Source: Laccaria trichodermophora
Taxonomy: Eukaryota; Basidiomycota; Agaricomycetes; Agaricales; Hydnangiaceae
Reading direction: 5' to 3'
Assembly (NCBI GenBank): GCA_018417955.1
Contig: JACTVC010000037.1
Span: 372,001 to 436,000, forward strand
Length of the DNA: 64,000 nucleotides
The notes below the pieces were generated by a model. It did no database searches. It was not told the DNA's origin and saw only the letters and a list, made by a program, of their open reading frames with translations. A program made the translations under genes and the position numbers. Shown here in pieces: positions 54,546 to 64,000 of this stretch (the stretch's first letter is position 1; each line of letters opens with the position of its first letter).

Positions 54546-54656
54546 CAATCAGAAACCAGTCGATAGAGCACTAGAGTAGGTAGCCGGAAGCGAGAGAGAG
54601 GCGGTAGAAGCCCCAGAGACGTGCGGCTCGGAAGATTCAAGCAATGAGAAATGAGG

Positions 54657-54715
54657 CTGCAGTTTGAGGGAACGGCTGATCAGTAAGAGAATACATGCCA
54701 ACAAGAAATACTCAC
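54657..54715 (-). other. Ordinary 59-nt intron in the same leader
   Basis: GTGAGT donor at 54715, branch-like TTACTGATC, acceptor CTGCAG at 54657. It has no hairpin motif and serves as an internal contrast to the 160-190 nt hairpin introns. Confidence 0.6.
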
Positions 54716-54771
54716 CAATCAACGAAGTATTGTTCGGCAAAGGGCAAACAATGAAGGATGCTCGCGAACAC

Positions 54772-54958
54772 CTACGAACGACGGATCAGTATGTAGGTCT
54801 GGGGCCAAGCGAAACGAAACTGAGCGACAAGGAGTCTAACCCAGGAAGGAGGGAAGGTGGATCGACAAGGAGTCAAGATCCACACAATCCCAAGGAACGA
54901 CAAGGAGTCGAGTTCCAGAAAGAGAGGGAAAGATAATGGGGCGAAACGCAATACTCAC
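54772..54958 (-). other. Triple-hairpin intron A (187 nt)
   Basis: Minus strand, donor GTGAGT at 54958, branch-like TACTGATC, acceptor TTCGTAG at 54772. Hairpins at 54894-54916 (GGAA/TTCC), 54857-54883 (GTGGAT/ATCCAC) and 54820-54844 (5 bp with one mismatch). Confidence 0.8.
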
Positions 54959-54999
54959 TGTTTGAGTCCCGCTGGGCGCCAGTTATCGTGGAGTTCGAG

Positions 55000-55600
55000 G
55001 AACAATGAGGAGACTTGAGAAGGAACGGGTAAGTAGGACCGCCGTTGATCATTGATCAACACCCAAAAATCCAATCACGTGGATCAGCGGTATCACGTGA
55101 ACATCAGACGCGTCAATATTTGGACTTGATAGTAATACGCGCCATGAGGACGAACTGACCACAACGCATTCTTGCGCTTCGTTGTAATGTAGGAAAGTGC
55201 GCATTGTTATGTTTACCTACCACCTGAGCGATCCTGTTGTCTCCGAAACACGGTCACCCCCAAATTCGCCAGTGTCCTCCATTTAACTTCGCGTGCCACC
55301 CTCTAAATAACCGTCCTCCGATGTTCACTCCGATGTTCGAGCCCTCATTGCTACTATTTTGAATTGGAGTCGTTTTTCACTATCTGCCGCGAGTTTCTGA
55401 GTAGAAGGCAGAGGCAGGGATGTTAGCTGTGAAGAAGCCAACATATTTGAGCAACAGCACCTGATATGAGCCGCCAGCTCTTCACGACGCTCTTCAGGAC
55501 ACCGCGTAGGTGTTAGCCCACACGATCCATTTTTCCCTACAAGATAATCCCTCTCCGCACTTCCTTTGGCGTCTATGGTCTCGCGGCGCCTAAGAAGATA
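55000..55600. other. Leader or intergenic DNA between hairpin introns A and D
   Basis: No coding frame and no hairpin core is seen. Whether transcripts run through this stretch from intron D to intron A, or separate promoters exist, cannot be decided from sequence. Confidence 0.35.
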
Positions 55601-55627
55601 ATGGGTAAGAATTAGTCCAAATTAAAC

Positions 55628-55858
55628 CTACGAATCGGCACCTCCAGCTGAGAGGTTGGCTGGCTGGAAGTCGTCGTCCTCTTCATCACTGTCGTCGTTT
55701 GTCCTGCTTGATCTCCGTTTGTGTGCCCTAACACTGGCCCGAGACGTGGGTGCGACGATCGGGTTGAAGCGATGCGACCTGGGAACGGGCGCGGGATAGG
55801 GAATGGTGGGTGGTGGTGAGTGCGATCCGCTCCCACGGCTATGTCTGCCAGAGGCCAT
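55628..55858 (-). CDS. Candidate exon, polar protein
   Basis: The frame MASGRHSRGSGSHSPPPTIP ... continues with a basic-acidic stretch RAHKRRSSRTNDDSDEEDDD. It lies between two triple-hairpin introns on the same strand and may be a separate small gene or an exon of an upstream gene. The composition looks coding but no family is recognised. Confidence 0.3.
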   Translation of the reverse strand: MASGRHSRGSGSHSPPPTIPYPAPVPRSHRFNPIVAPTSRASVRAHKRRSSRTNDDSDEEDDDFQPANLSAGGADS

Positions 55859-56195
55859 GCCATCGGAGGACAGCTCACCAGTGCTCAAGGGGTGAGCGAG
55901 CGACGGAGGGGAAATGGCAGCACCATCAACTAAATAGCAATTTCAGGAAGCCTAGTACGCGGATAGTTAGCCAGGGAACTATACCGTTTTTAAAAACTCA
56001 CCTATCGCGAAGTCCACCGTCATCCAAAGGTCACCCATCGGACTACAGGAATTGAAGCGACCTAGCGAGGTTCAAAAGAGGCGATTACGTCGTCAAATCC
56101 GAGGCCAACGTGAGCCAGAGCCTTGGTTCGCGGGATGTAACCTTGGCGCAAGGAGCGGACCACCCTACCAAAATTAACATGTCAGCGCCAGTACC

Positions 56196-56357
56196 CTACG
56201 TGAATAAGCTAACCAACGATGCGAGCGACAAAGAGTCCAACTCGATCGAACTCAGACCGACAAGGAGTCAAGGTCTGTCAAGGTCTGCCTACACGGGACG
56301 ACAAAGAGTCCAATCCCGGCCCTTCATGGCCACAGAGATGTATTGGGCATTACTCAC
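56196..56357 (-). other. Triple-hairpin intron D (162 nt)
   Basis: Minus strand, donor GTGAGT at 56357, acceptor CACGTAG at 56196. Hairpins at 56294-56318 (CGGGA/TCCCG), 56253-56277 (CAGAC/GTCTG) and 56222-56244 (CGAG/CTCG), each with the shared core. Confidence 0.75.
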
Positions 56358-56621
56358 CGTATAGTTCGTCTGCGAGGCAGTGGACGACGAGAGTAACTTG
56401 AAAGAGCACAGGTAAGGTTTCTTACATGTACAGTATTATCTTATCAAACTCTGATCTTGATCTCCAAACTTTTGATCACCGTTGACAGCCACTCTCCCGC
56501 CCTCTTTCTCCGACGCATCCCGCTTCCCTTGTTCCCTGTTTGTCCGACGCTTCTCTTGTATCCTTCAAGGTCCTTTATTCACCGCGTCCTTTCTTCTGGG
56601 TGGATGGTTTTTTCTTGAAAT

Positions 56622-56801
56622 GTGAGTACTCCCATTCGCTCACTTTGTCTCCCTTCTAGCGCACAAGGATTTGACTCATTGTCGTCCTTGTTGCGAAGGC
56701 CTTGACTCATTGTCGGCCTTTCACTCTGGCGGTTTGACTCTTTGTCGCCGCTTTTCTCTCAAATCGCCGGATTGAAGACGATGCTCATTGTTTTCAATTA
56801 G
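56622..56801 (+). other. Triple-hairpin intron E (180 nt)
   Basis: Donor GTGAGT at 56622, acceptor TTCAATTAG ending 56801. Hairpins at 56663-56691 (ACAAGGA/TCCTTGT), 56696-56720 (AAGGC/GCCTT) and 56729-56751 (GCGG/CCGC). Confidence 0.8.
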
Positions 56802-57046
56802 ATCGGTGTTTCTGTGCTAGGCCATTCTAACTTGTCGGGCCAATTCTTGCCCGCCGTTCATGCTCCTTACATCGCCGCCTCTTTCAAATGTGATTGATCG
56901 CTGTTGAAAGCCACTCTCCCGCCTTCTTTCTCCGACGCATCCCCCTTCCCTTGTTCCCTGTTTGTCCGACGTTTCTCTTGTTTCCTTCAAGGTCCTTTCT
57001 TCACCGCTTCCTTTCTTCTGGGCGGATGGTTTCACTTTCTTGAAAT

Positions 57047-57225
57047 GTGAGTACTTCGATTGACTTGCTTTGTCCCCTTCTGGCGCACATGGATTTGACT
57101 CTTTGTCGTCCTCGTGGCCAAGGCTTTGACTCCTTGTCGGCTTTTCATTCTGGCGGTTTGACTCGTTGTCGCCGCTATTTTCTCAAAGGGCCAGCTTGAA
57201 GTCAATGCTAATTGTTTTCACACAG
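57047..57225 (+). other. Triple-hairpin intron F (179 nt)
   Basis: Donor GTGAGT at 57047, acceptor TTTTCACACAG ending 57225. Hairpins at 57086-57116 (CAC..GGA/TCC..GTG with a 2x2 internal loop), 57120-57144 (AAGGC/GCTTT with one G-T pair) and 57153-57175 (GCGG/CCGC). Confidence 0.8.
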
Positions 57226-57239
57226 ATCGGAGGCAGTTC

Positions 57240-57935
57240 TCGCGCTATATCTTTCAGACCAGTGCTGCCCGCCGTTCGAGCTGGTTATCATGGGACCTCT
57301 ATCGCTTGCGCACACTCCGATCCACCTTCTTGATCACAACACGTATGAAACCTGCCGACTTTACCTAGTGCTATAGAAGCTCGCCCGGCAATGCTATTGT
57401 CAACCCTGCACCCACTCGTGGCTGGCCGTCTAATTCAACCCAACAATAGCCCGGACGCTATGCAGCGATGTTGTTCCTTGGCCTTGTTTAGGCACCTCCG
57501 TCCCTCTCTCTTTTGGCAGGGTGAGTTGGCCTCGACGACCTACGTAGATGCGCTCATCGCGGATATATCTATTTCAGAATTTGAATGCCAATGCCTAATT
57601 TAAGGCACCAGCTAAGTTCTTCATTATGGCTGGTCAGTTATACAGATCCGTCGTGTAAGCTATTGTCTATGTCCAATCCGCCCGATTATTGCTATGAGCT
57701 GACCCCGAGATTAGGGACTTGCGCCTCGTCATTACAATGAATTCCAACTGTAGTGCAACATTACACGCATAACATGCAACAACAAATCCCTTCGGGTTAG
57801 CTTGGTTTTGTCCTGACGTAAGTAAAAAGATGAATATATATTAGAAACCCCGTGGACGCCTCTCTGACCTTTCCCATTCACAAAAAAGCCCTCGAATTTC
57901 GAACAAAAAAGCCAATACCAAAACTAACAACTATA
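57240..57935. other. Leader region of the gene at 57936
   Basis: Short open frames (57391-57603) without features. Presumably 5' UTR or promoter of the following gene; further leader introns are possible but not provable. Confidence 0.35.
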
Positions 57936-60900
57936 ATGTCAGAACCTCGTCAACTTCGCTCTCGTAAGCCTGTTGTCGTTCCACCCCTTGTGGTGGGTAG
58001 AGGCAATGCTTCCCCCAAGGTTAGAGACTCCTCTGCCACCGTTTGCCACGTCGTTAAAATATTTTTGCAGAAGGGAGCGGTGAAGGCGGCACAAAGTACA
58101 CACGACGATAGGTATGGTCTTACCCTTGGTAGCGATAACTTCCACCTCAACGTATTTCAGTGTAACAGATGCTGAGACTGGCGGCGACGTCGTCGGGAAG
58201 ACCGCGCCCACTCAGGCCACAGGCCCTCGTACTCGAGTCAGGAAGGTCGCTGCTGCTGTAGTCAACACCACCGTTGACGAGGCTCCTACACCGGCTGCTG
58301 CTCAACGTGGTCGGGCCAAAAAGTAGGTTTGCGGCTTAAGGGAAAACAACGAACTAATGTTTTATTGCAGAAATAAAGCCAAGCCTGTAGAGAAGAATCT
58401 ACAGAGTCAGTCAGAACCCGAAAAGTCGGAGGCTGTAGTCAACACCGCCGTTGACGACGCTCCTACTCCGGCGGCTTCCAGGCCCAGTCGGGCCAAAAAG
58501 TATGTGTTTGCCTCTCAAGGGAAATCAACGAAGTAATGTTTGGGTGCAGAAACAAATCCAAGGCAGAAACAAAAATTCTACCAAGTGATTCTGAACCCGA
58601 AAAGTCTACCCCAATGGCGGACAACATCAGGTGAGGTCTCGTTAGCGATTCATCCGGGGTGGTGCGAGTCTGATCGTGAACTTTAGGTTCATGGACAACC
58701 AAGATGGGAACGACGCCATTGTCGACACTGAACCCTGTGAGACTCTGGGACGTTCAATGGAGGTGGTGCCCATCTCCGCCTTCAAACTGAGGGCTAATCA
58801 GCTGCTGGATTCCGATCCACTGAAGCTGAACGTTGGTGACGGGTCAAACCCCATCGTCGACAATGTCTTCACCGATGCGGTCCCTGGAGGGAGTGGTGCG
58901 GCGTCTGGGACTGGCTCCCACTCGGCTCACGTCAAGCTCAGTCTGACGAAGTCTTTCCGCATGTACGGCCTCAAGCAAGTGTGCGTACGTCTGCCTTTTT
59001 CAGGGCTCTCCGTTTGACTCCTTGTCGCGGCGAGTCCTCACCTGAGTGAAATTTGACTCCATGTCATTTCACTCGGGTTTCACCAGCGTTAACTCCTTGT
59101 TCGCTGCTTCCCCTTGTTCAAAATTTCTCTAACAACTTTACAGGGTGCATAATATTGCTGATCCAGACGCAACTCCCACCCAGGAACTTATATCCCACAC
59201 CAATCGGTTGGTTGCCTAGACATCTACATTGATTGGGTGTACGACTGACTGTAACTCTGCAGAGTCATGGACAATTTGACCGTAGCTGCTGATGACTTGT
59301 ACTTTAACAAAGATCCGAAGAACCGCCCATCATACTTGGAGAACTCCCCGCCTGCACGTCGCGCAGACAATACGGGGGGCAGGTAAGTGCTGAAAAGGAG
59401 CTCTGACGAAGACCGTATTGATCTTATGCCTCAGGGGAATGTCTGGTTTGATTGGGTTCGGCCTTCCGTTGTCTGTCCAGGCCAGGTTGACGTGAGTCGC
59501 TTATCATGATTGTTCCTATCTGGCTTACCATGACTTGTAGTGCTGCTTCTGCCAGAGTTTCTCCGCCAGTGGAGGCCACATTTTCCATCAGATCAACTCT
59601 CATTCCGACGTACGTATCTTGGATTATTTAGAGTAAGAGTGGTTTTTGACTACGCTACAGAAATGAATCATCTGGTGTCTTTCCCTCTTCACCCATTCCC
59701 GGCCCCACTCAGGCTGAGCCTCGTTCGCGTGGCCTCTACACGTTACGCAATAGGCCCGACATACCTTCCTTACTTCTTATTGATCCTACATTGGCCTATC
59801 GTGAACCCAAGACCCCTGACCCGGCGTCCAGTGATGAAGATTTCGATTCGACGATGCCATCAGATGATGGGCTGCCCCTCCCTTCCCCGTCATCTCTTCC
59901 GCATCCAGTAACCGTTTACTTCTGCCGTATTGGCAGAGTCATGGAAGGGATGGGTTACATTGGACATCGTTCGAGAATTTGGATAGCCACAGATGCTCGC
60001 CCTGCCCATCCGTATACCCGGTTTACTTCCTGGCACAATCGGGCGAGTGAACGATGGGAGTCTCTCCCGGAAGGCTACACCACCGATCCCCCTCCTGCGA
60101 CGAACCGTCTTGGAGAGGTGGAGGTATGGTGGGAGGAAGCGGAGATAATCGCCAGGCATCGGGCTAAACGCTTGGCGGCAAAACGCTTGGCAGCAAAGTA
60201 TGCAGAGTCTAAGGACCAACCACAGTCAGGGTGCGATGCAGCATCAGTAGACGAAGCAGAGTTGGGTGATGAAGCAGGGTCAGGCAACGAAGCAGAGTTT
60301 GGCAAGTTGGGCGACGAAGCAGAGACAGCCGACGAAGCACCCGAAACAGAGGCAGGGCTCGAAGTAGAAGACCAGGTTACAGAGTCGAGCCAGCGGAGAG
60401 GCCTGCCTCCCTGCATCATCCATGGCAATCAACACCCTCAGGCGCAGTGCATACCAGACGAAGAACCAGACTCAGAGGCCGACTTGCAGACGGACCACCA
60501 TCGTTCGGGGTACAGGACAGCATCTACATTGACGCCCAGTGACTATAGTCAGACCACGAAGGCAAAATTAGAGCTACGTGAACATGCACAAAAGAATCAG
60601 GGACTTGGACACGACGAGATGAACACTGAGGAGGAGGAGGCTGATGACGAAAGGATAATGAAGGAAGCCGATAAGCAGGATGACCGTCGTCGAATCAAGA
60701 GCAAAAAGGCTTCGAAAAAGGTTTCACCACCGGGTGACGGATCCAGGGAGGAGAGGATTCATCAGGTTCGACGTCGTTTGGTGAAGGGCACACGTCCTGC
60801 ACAAAGACCTTCAGCAGGCAATGACAAGTCAGGCGATCCCGGCACGGAGTTTACGCGAATTTTACGTCGTTTGGTGGAAAGTAAGCCACCTCCACAGAGG

Positions 60901-63486
60901 CCTTCGGGAGACAGTGACGGATCAGACGAGGATGGAGGAAGCCAAAGTCCCCATGCACGACCTGTTGCTAGTACCAAAGCACTGGGGAAAAAACGTGCAG
61001 ATCCCGCTGGGAAAGAAAAGTGCGGCCGTTACTCAGCTCGCGAATTAGATCAAGTCAAGGAGCTGTCAGACACCATCGTGGCGTACTGCAAGGACATGGG
61101 CCGTACACCTGAGTCCGTCCTACGCAAAGGGGGCTTCAACGTTTCCCTTGCTCGTCAGCCATCTTGGTGGGACGTATGGCAGATGTACTTGCGTATTCAG
61201 ACATACAATCCACAATCAAGTAGGTCTATTATCTTTGGTCTAGGGTAATCAGGCCTCATTGATTGGTTTCAGGTGCCAGTCTAGGCTCGTGGTCAGCCCA
61301 GGCTGCGGTGATGTACAAGCAGCTCAACGAGTCGTTGTCAGGGGATGAGCTGGAGGAGTTCCAGCAGAATATGCTCGTCGAGTTGGCACAGAGCAAGTCG
61401 GAGACGGGGGGGCAGCAATTCAAGATGACGAAAACGGCGCTGAAGCAAGTGCAAGATCTTGTGAGTTTCCTGCCTTCAAGCTTCATGGGGGCAACTTATC
61501 AAATATTGTTGTTTGTAGGCTATAGCGTTGGGAAGGGCAGACGTGGACTTGATTGGGGTCATCATCCCTCGTGATCCTGTGGCAAACCAGGCCGCTACCG
61601 TTGTCACTGGCAATGACAAGCTGCAACGCGTCATCGAGCATTGTCAAGCGGACGTTAAGAAGACGCTTCACGTTTTGACAACTCTTCTTCGGTAAGTTAT
61701 ACAACTATCATCAAATCAAATTTGGTGTTGACCTTCGACTATAAAGGGGAATGGATTCTAATCTCATTGTACCCGAATCTGTGGACTTCTCGCAACTCCT
61801 GGGGGTTGATATCTCGAACTTGGATGCAGAAGCCAAAAGCTCAAGTGCAGGGCCGGAGCCTCAGATTGTGAATCCCGCGACGCACAGGAAGGCATCGAAA
61901 ACTCTGACAAAAAAAGGGAAGTCCTCCAAAGCTGTGGCAAGCTCTGCCGACCCCGATTTTAACCTCCCCATTACGGCCGTTCCTGCCGCTTATTGGCTTT
62001 GCCGTCCCACGGAAACAGCGAGAGATCGCTCGCGAAGATGTGTACCTAATCTACTGAGGTTTGACATTGGTACGTGGCATTGTTGTTGTTGATGTGCATT
62101 ATGTGCTGATGGGTTTGCAGCGGATTGCGCAGGTCCTGAGATAGCGTCGGCATCAGCGTTGTGGGCCAACTTTTTCACCCACTGCCGCGATGCTAAGATG
62201 GTTCTCCAACGTTGGCCTTGCAATGAACCCATCCCTGGGGCAAAGAGATGGTCGATTACCGACATCACTTCAAATGGTATCAATTTGATTTTTACGTACA
62301 TGATGAGCAAGGACGAGACGAACAAGCTGGCCCCTCAAATTGTCTCGTGGTCAGATGGTAAGTTTGACTTGTGTTGTTCACGAGGCATATTCTAAATGAT
62401 TGGGCTTTAGATTACACGGACTTGGTGGAGGGGAGTGAGGAGTGGTTGAACATACCGATTGTTACAGGCGAATCCGAATCAGGGGAGCTCGTGGTCCTCG
62501 CCCGTGTCAAAAATTGTGCGCCTGAGGTGGAGAATGCTGCTCGTCAAAACGATGGAGGCGCTGACTGCCCTCCACTACTCCGTGCCAGAGTGCGTAGCCA
62601 GATTATGGAAGATAATACCTTGAAGGTCATCAAGAAGAAGAAGACAGCAACAACCTCAACACAAGTTGGCCGGCAGAAGCGCAAGTTACGGGAGGAGCCT
62701 AAGCCTTCAGGAGCTGGTGTCAAGGCGGAAAAACTAATGTCTTCGGATGGGGATACTCAGGATGATGCTCGTGCTCCTGCAATCTCCCCCATTCATTCCC
62801 CTCCAGCCAAACGTGTCCGTCACCAGGAGTTGGTAGGCCAAGGGGTTGTTTTGGGTTCACGCCCAGTGCGCGAGATCCAAGGCGGACCCAGAGACAGCGG
62901 TTGGGAGAGTCAAGATGGGCTGCATCCCCGGACCATGTCCCAGGGCCCAGACAATGAGCGCGGGCTGGACAAAGGGCATGATTCACGGGGGATGTCCCAG
63001 CAGCGGAATACTCATAACGAAGCTGTTGCAGACCGTGCTGGTGGCTCCCGTCTGAGGGCATGGAACGAAGCTGAAGGCCGCAATCACAATAACTTCGACA
63101 CCGATGTGAATATGTATGACGAAGAAGGGTACGACGATGCTTTCATGGAGGATTATCAGGCGACTAGGTTCGAACCCTCTTTTTCCATGCAGGATAACTA
63201 TCACCGACCGCCGCCCCAGTTCTCAAATCTCCAACATTATGGCCACCATCAACGACAGTATGCACCATCTGACTTTGGTGGAAGAGGCCGTGGTCTCCGC
63301 CCCCAATATCGAGGACATGGTCGTCCGTATGACTCTAATGGCTACTTTGGCCGAGGAAACGAAGGGTTCACTGGGCATGGCCCTCGCAGGGTTGGACGCG
63401 GGCATTCGGAGAATGGCGATGAAGAGCGATTCACAGATGGTGGCGTGTTACGTCGACGACACCCTAGTGAGGGCCATGGATTCTGA
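57936..63486 (+). CDS. Very long multi-exon gene of unknown function
   Basis: ATG at 57936 (MSEPRQLRSRKPVVVPPLVV). About 15 GT-AG introns can be placed with consistent frame. Early exons are basic and low-complexity and include a tandemly duplicated exon (VVNTTVDEAPTPAA, VVNTAVDDAPTPAA). Next come VVPISAFKLRANQLLDSDPL, triple-hairpin intron G (58981-59143), several tiny exons, then a large exon with an aromatic motif IATDARPAHPYTRFTSWHNR, long Glu/Ala repeats and WWDVWQMYLRIQTYNPQS. The C-terminal exons hold VDLIGVIIPRD, ALWANFFTHCRDAKMVLQRW and a Gly/Arg/Tyr-rich tail (GGRGRGLRPQYRGHGRPYD) suggestive of RNA binding. It could be two adjacent genes. I place it among expanded, transposon-linked mushroom families; function unknown. 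Confidence 0.55.
58981..59143 (+). other. Triple-hairpin intron G (~163 nt), inside coding sequence
   Basis: Donor near 58981 (GTGCGT; alternatives 58979 or 58987), branch-like CTAAC, acceptor TTTACAG ending 59143. Hairpins at 59006-59034 (CTC.CCG/CGG.GAG with one mismatch), 59041-59077 (11-bp stem) and 59084-59106 (CAGCG/CGCTG). The last has AAC/GTT in place of the GAC/GTC core stem. Confidence 0.8.
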
Positions 63487-63786
63487 AGGGTCTTCAACAG
63501 AGGGGGAGTTTTGAGTGACTGGTATGAGGTGGGGGTGTTTGTTGGGCTTCTCATTGGGACGTTCTACTACTTACTGGTAATGATATATCTACAGACTTTG
63601 TAGTGGATGTTTCTGGGGTGCAGTGGGGTCGGTGGGGGCCTCAGGTTTGCTCTGTCTAGTAGATAGAGTTTCATGGTACTGATTACTCTCCTTGGCTGGA
63701 CACTGGAGGCACTTTGTAGTTAGTATGATGTCCTGTAGTTCGGACACTTGTGGATCAATACAAGTCGGATTTGGGTATGAGAGCTC
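63487..63786. other. 3' flank of the long gene, nothing recognised
   Basis: Non-coding; ends where the satellite array starts. Confidence 0.4.
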
Positions 63787-64000
63787 TAACTTGGCCATAC
63801 CATGGTATGTTGGTATGGTATAACTTGGCCATACCTTGGTATATTGGTATGGTATACCTTGGCAATACCATGGTATGTTGGTATGGTATGACTTGGCAAT
63901 ACCATGGTATGGTATACCTTGGCCATACCATGGTATGGTATAACTTGGCCATACCTTGGTATGTTGGTATGGTATACCTTGGCCATACCATGGTATGGTA
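63787..64000. repeat. GGTATGGTAT-type tandem satellite, right edge
   Basis: Imperfect 30-38 bp units of the form AACTTGGCCATACCATGG followed by TATGTTGGTATGGTAT repeat to the window end. Words ATACCATGGTAT and GGTATGGTAT are shared with the arrays at 46.7-47.9 kb, but the unit differs. The array continues beyond the window. Confidence 0.85.

Larger units (their letters stand above)
56465..57240 (+). repeat. Tandem duplication of a leader exon plus hairpin intron
   Basis: About 56465-56801 and 56890-57225 are homologous. Shared strings include GCCACTCTCCCGCC, TTCTTTCTCCGACGCATCCC and TTCCCTTGTTCCCTGTTTGT, continuing through the donor AAATGTGAGTACT and all three hairpins to the acceptor followed by ATCGG. 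The stems of the first hairpin differ between copies, but most pairings are kept. Confidence 0.8.

Noticed and set aside
61320..61350. CGAGTCGTTGTCAGG resembling the hairpin core
   Set aside because: It is in coding sequence (NESLSGDEL) and has no complementary flanks.
63755..63991. Repetitive 66-78 residue frames on the minus strand at the right edge
   Set aside because: Product of the GGTATGGTAT satellite, not a gene.

Overview
The window looks like nuclear DNA of a mushroom-forming basidiomycete (Agaricomycetes). Evidence: many short GT-AG introns (about 45-90 nt) with a few GC-AG, intron-containing tRNA genes, KDZ and Plavaka transposases, NACHT-type NLR genes, a cospin-like (I66) protease inhibitor, F-box/LRR genes and a Ty3/Gypsy element. 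No bacterial-style operons are present. Gene calls rest on reading frames, splice signals and remembered family motifs; no search was run.

Region 1 (1-25 kb) is a broken tandem duplication. The unit is [DUF202 membrane protein, +] - [small one-TM protein, +] - [degenerate repeats] - [NACHT NLR, -]. Copy 1 spans about 3.77-10.6 kb and has the intact DUF202 and TM genes. Copy 2 spans about 17.67-22.8 kb and has the better NLR but decayed DUF202 and TM genes. A 6.9-kb Plavaka DNA transposon (10719-17664), with its own transposase and an accessory gene, sits exactly between the copies. Relics of the unit also occur at 306-359 and near 24.2-24.9 kb. A 532-bp MITE and tRNA-Asn and tRNA-Glu genes, both with introns, lie at the left.

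Region 2 (25.4-32.2 kb) is a nearly intact Ty3/Gypsy LTR retrotransposon with 179-bp LTRs and a 4-bp target duplication. It has a textbook -1 frameshift signal between gag and pol and two in-frame TGA stops. Every substitution I can identify in it fits a CpG transition.

Region 3 (32.2-43.4 kb) holds a decayed zincin metalloprotease, a hAT-type MITE with a perfect 8-bp target duplication, an F-box/LRR gene plus a 3' fragment of a paralogue, an I66-type protease inhibitor and a tail-anchored protoglobin.

Region 4 (43.4-64 kb) holds long multi-exon genes of unknown function around a complete KDZ transposase, with ATACCATACC-type satellite arrays at 46.7-47.9 and 63.8-64 kb. The most striking observation is here. 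Six introns in two divergently transcribed units (54.36-59.14 kb) are each 160-190 nt long and each carry exactly three small hairpins. The stems vary but stay complementary; the core is constant (NNN-GAC-TCNTT-GTC-G, read in the sense of transcription). All 18 hairpins are in sense orientation, and one has a compensatory double change in the core stem. I know of no described fungal intron family with this architecture.
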